5,806 nucleotides of DNA, from assembly GCA_045807325.1 (NCBI GenBank), contig JBJMHP010000223.1, forward strand, positions 1-5,806. The letters are read 5' to 3'. A program made the translations under genes and the position numbers. Origin of the DNA: CALGFH01 sp045807325. Its GTDB lineage: Bacteria > Actinomycetota > CALGFH01. The notes beneath the pieces were generated by a model. That model searched no databases, was not told the origin of the DNA, and saw only the letters and a list, made by a program, of their open reading frames with translations. Position 1 is the first letter of the stretch, and every line of letters begins with the position of its first letter. Shown one piece after another: positions 5,147-5,806 of this stretch.

Positions 5147-5542
5147 ATGGTGGCGGCACGACCCGTGGCGCCGACCCAGCCCCACCTGGCCAGGCTTCGG
5201 GTCGAGCGCCAGCACCGCCTGATCGAGGAGCTGCGCCTGGCCGCCGGCCGGCACGCCACCGCCGAGGACCTGGCCGCCGCCCTCCGGGTCGACGTCCGAA
5301 CCGTCGAACGCGACATCGCCCGCCTCCGCGACGCCGGCGTCCCCATCGCCGCCCGCCGCGGCCCCGGCGGCGGCTTCCGCCTCGACGTCTCCCCCACCGT
5401 CGCCCCGGTCCACCTCACCCCCGGCGAGATCGCCGCCCTGATCGCCTCCGTCGCCTCCGTCGGCCCCGACATCTCCGCCACCGCCCGCTCCGCCCTCACC
5501 CGCCTGCTGGAAGCCCTCCAGCACCCGACGCCGAACCGCTAG
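5147..5542 (+). CDS. Short DeoR/WYL-type helix-turn-helix regulator lacking the WYL domain
   Basis: A 131-aa predicted DNA-binding protein. Residues about 18-80 are a winged helix-turn-helix of the HTH_11/DeoR kind found at the N-terminus of WYL regulators: RQHRLIEELRLAAG, then TAEDLAAALRVDVRTVERDIARLRDAGV (38-65) with recognition helix around VRTVERDI, and the wing GPGGGFRL (72-79). The linker HLTPGEIAALIASVAS (89-104) and ISATARSALTRLLEAL (109-124) resemble the helices that normally lead into the WYL ligand-sensing domain, but the protein stops there, whereas full WYL regulators are about 300 residues. The frame ends cleanly and the tRNA follows 42 nt later, with no WYL remnant visible. The ATG at 5147 is preceded by GAAAGG (5131-5136). 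It diverges from the NTF2-like gene across 65 nt and is probably autoregulatory. Confidence 0.85.
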   Translation: MVAARPVAPTQPHLARLRVERQHRLIEELRLAAGRHATAEDLAAALRVDVRTVERDIARLRDAGVPIAARRGPGGGFRLDVSPTVAPVHLTPGEIAALIASVASVGPDISATARSALTRLLEALQHPTPNR

Positions 5543-5543
5543 T

Positions 5544-5571
5544 TCGACCCCTGACCTCCGTCTGCTACCAT
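5544..5571 (+). promoter_or_regulatory. Candidate promoter of the tRNA-Ala gene
   Basis: TCGACC (5544-5549, four of six matches to TTGACA) and TACCAT (5566-5571, TANNNT type) are separated by 16 nt. Transcription would start around 5578, a few bases before the mature tRNA 5' end at 5585. The -35 box begins just after the stop codon of the HTH gene, so the tRNA probably has its own promoter. Confidence 0.45.
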
Positions 5572-5584
5572 CCCAACGCCACCT

Positions 5585-5658
5585 GGGGGTGTAGCTCAGC
5601 CCGGCAGAGCGCCTCCCTCGCACGGAGGAAGCCAGGGGTTCAAATCCCCTCACCTCCA
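5585..5658 (+). tRNA. tRNA-Ala, anticodon CGC
   Basis: A complete cloverleaf of 74 nt. The acceptor stem is GGGGGTG (5585-5591) with CACCTCC (5651-5657), and the discriminator is A5658. The D stem is GCTC/GAGC with a 9-nt loop, the anticodon stem is CCTCC/GGAGG with loop CTCGCAC, and the T stem is AGGGG/CCCCT with loop TTCAAAT. The anticodon CGC (5619-5621) reads GCG alanine codons. The third acceptor pair is G:U (G3:U70), the classic alanine identity element, which independently confirms the assignment. The genome does not encode CCA after A5658 (CCC instead), so CCA must be added enzymatically. A strong hairpin follows 10 nt downstream. Confidence 0.96.
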
Positions 5659-5668
5659 CCCCACCCTC

Positions 5669-5702
5669 GATGACCAGCGCAAACGCTGGTCATCTTAGCG
5701 TT
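5669..5702 (+). terminator. Hairpin downstream of tRNA-Ala, probable terminator with an alternative fold
   Basis: GATGACCAGCG (5669-5679) and CGCTGGTCATC (5684-5694) form a perfect 11-bp stem closed by the loop CAAA, followed by TTAGCGTT rather than a long T-run. This is a likely intrinsic terminator for the tRNA transcript. AACGCT (5682-5687) can instead pair with AGCGTT (5697-5702), which would disrupt the main stem. A third arm, AACGCT at 5727-5732, could also pair with 5697-5702. Confidence 0.75.
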
Positions 5703-5731
5703 CGGAGCCGGGCCGGGTGGCCGCATAACGC

Positions 5732-5758
5732 TTGGACGTCACCTCACTTCGCTACGTT
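5732..5758 (+). promoter_or_regulatory. Candidate leaderless promoter for the gene at the right edge
   Basis: TACGTT (5753-5758), a TANNNT-type -10 box, ends 6 nt before the ATG at 5765. TTGGAC (5732-5737) is a possible -35 box at 15-nt spacing. There is no Shine-Dalgarno before the ATG, consistent with leaderless translation. The arrangement repeats that seen before rsmI and the NTF2-like gene. Confidence 0.4.
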
Positions 5759-5764
5759 CCGGGC

Positions 5765-5806
5765 ATGGACCAGCAGCCGCCGGACCGGCTCCTCCGCTCC
5801 TTCGAG
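5765..5806 (+). CDS. Possible 5' end of a gene running off the right edge, product unknown
   Basis: An ATG at 5765 opens 14 codons (MDQQPPDRLLRSFE) to the window edge. An in-frame TAA at 5726-5728 bounds any upstream extension; the only other start in between is TTG 5732. Support comes from the candidate -10 box TACGTT 6 nt upstream and from GC-rich third positions (G or C in every codon after the first). Fourteen residues are too few to assign a family, and the reading frame may prove spurious. Confidence 0.4.
   Translation, partial: MDQQPPDRLLRSFE

Noticed and set aside
4709..5659. A 316-codon minus-strand frame running across the tRNA, HTH and NTF2-like genes
   Set aside because: It would read through a tRNA gene and two better-supported genes, and its product is low-complexity.
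5639..5700. tRNA 3' end as an integration (att) site
   Set aside because: No integrase, no repeat of the tRNA 3' end and no foreign-looking DNA are visible in the window.
1..5806. CRISPR arrays, insertion sequences, toxin-antitoxin or defence genes
   Set aside because: I saw no regularly spaced repeats, transposase motifs or defence-type proteins on either strand.

Overview
The window is very GC-rich chromosomal DNA with strong G/C third-position bias, GTG starts, TANNNT-type -10 boxes directly before start codons, and an actinobacterial-type QueA homologue. It most likely comes from an uncultured or environmental high-GC actinobacterium (Actinomycetota); no finer placement is supported. It carries no mobile element, CRISPR array or obvious exotic system. 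It is mainly housekeeping and metabolic genes, with one decaying transporter gene and several compact regulatory regions.

Left half (1-3592), all on the minus strand. In transcription order it holds an SDR oxidoreductase (2852-3592); a QueA-family protein (1643-2842) starting 10 nt after the SDR stop, with its ribosome binding site overlapping that stop; a pseudogene of a PotD-like, Tat-exported polyamine-binding protein (830-1525); and rsmI (819 to beyond the left edge). SDR and queA look like a two-gene operon. The pseudogene keeps recognisable blocks in the correct order but has lost its signal-peptide core and several internal segments and has frameshifts. rsmI starts just after the pseudogene stop and has no Shine-Dalgarno; it may use its own leaderless promoter.

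Middle (3593-4682). A divergent intergenic region holds the perfect inverted repeat GTCAAC-N6-GTTGAC, whose arms contain both outward-facing -35 boxes. It separates the SDR operon from a plus-strand EamA/DMT membrane transporter (3761-4669). The transporter ends convergently with the next gene, and a 21-nt near-perfect palindrome contains both stop codons.

Right part (4683-5806). A small NTF2/SnoaL-like protein (minus) and a short DeoR/WYL-type helix-turn-helix protein without a WYL domain (plus) diverge from a 65-nt region. There the two candidate -10 boxes share one TA step inside a CCGGAC-N12-GTCCGG inverted repeat, which suggests a compact autoregulated pair. A tRNA-Ala(CGC) with the G3:U70 identity pair follows, then a strong hairpin with an alternative fold, and the first 14 codons of a possible leaderless gene at the right edge.
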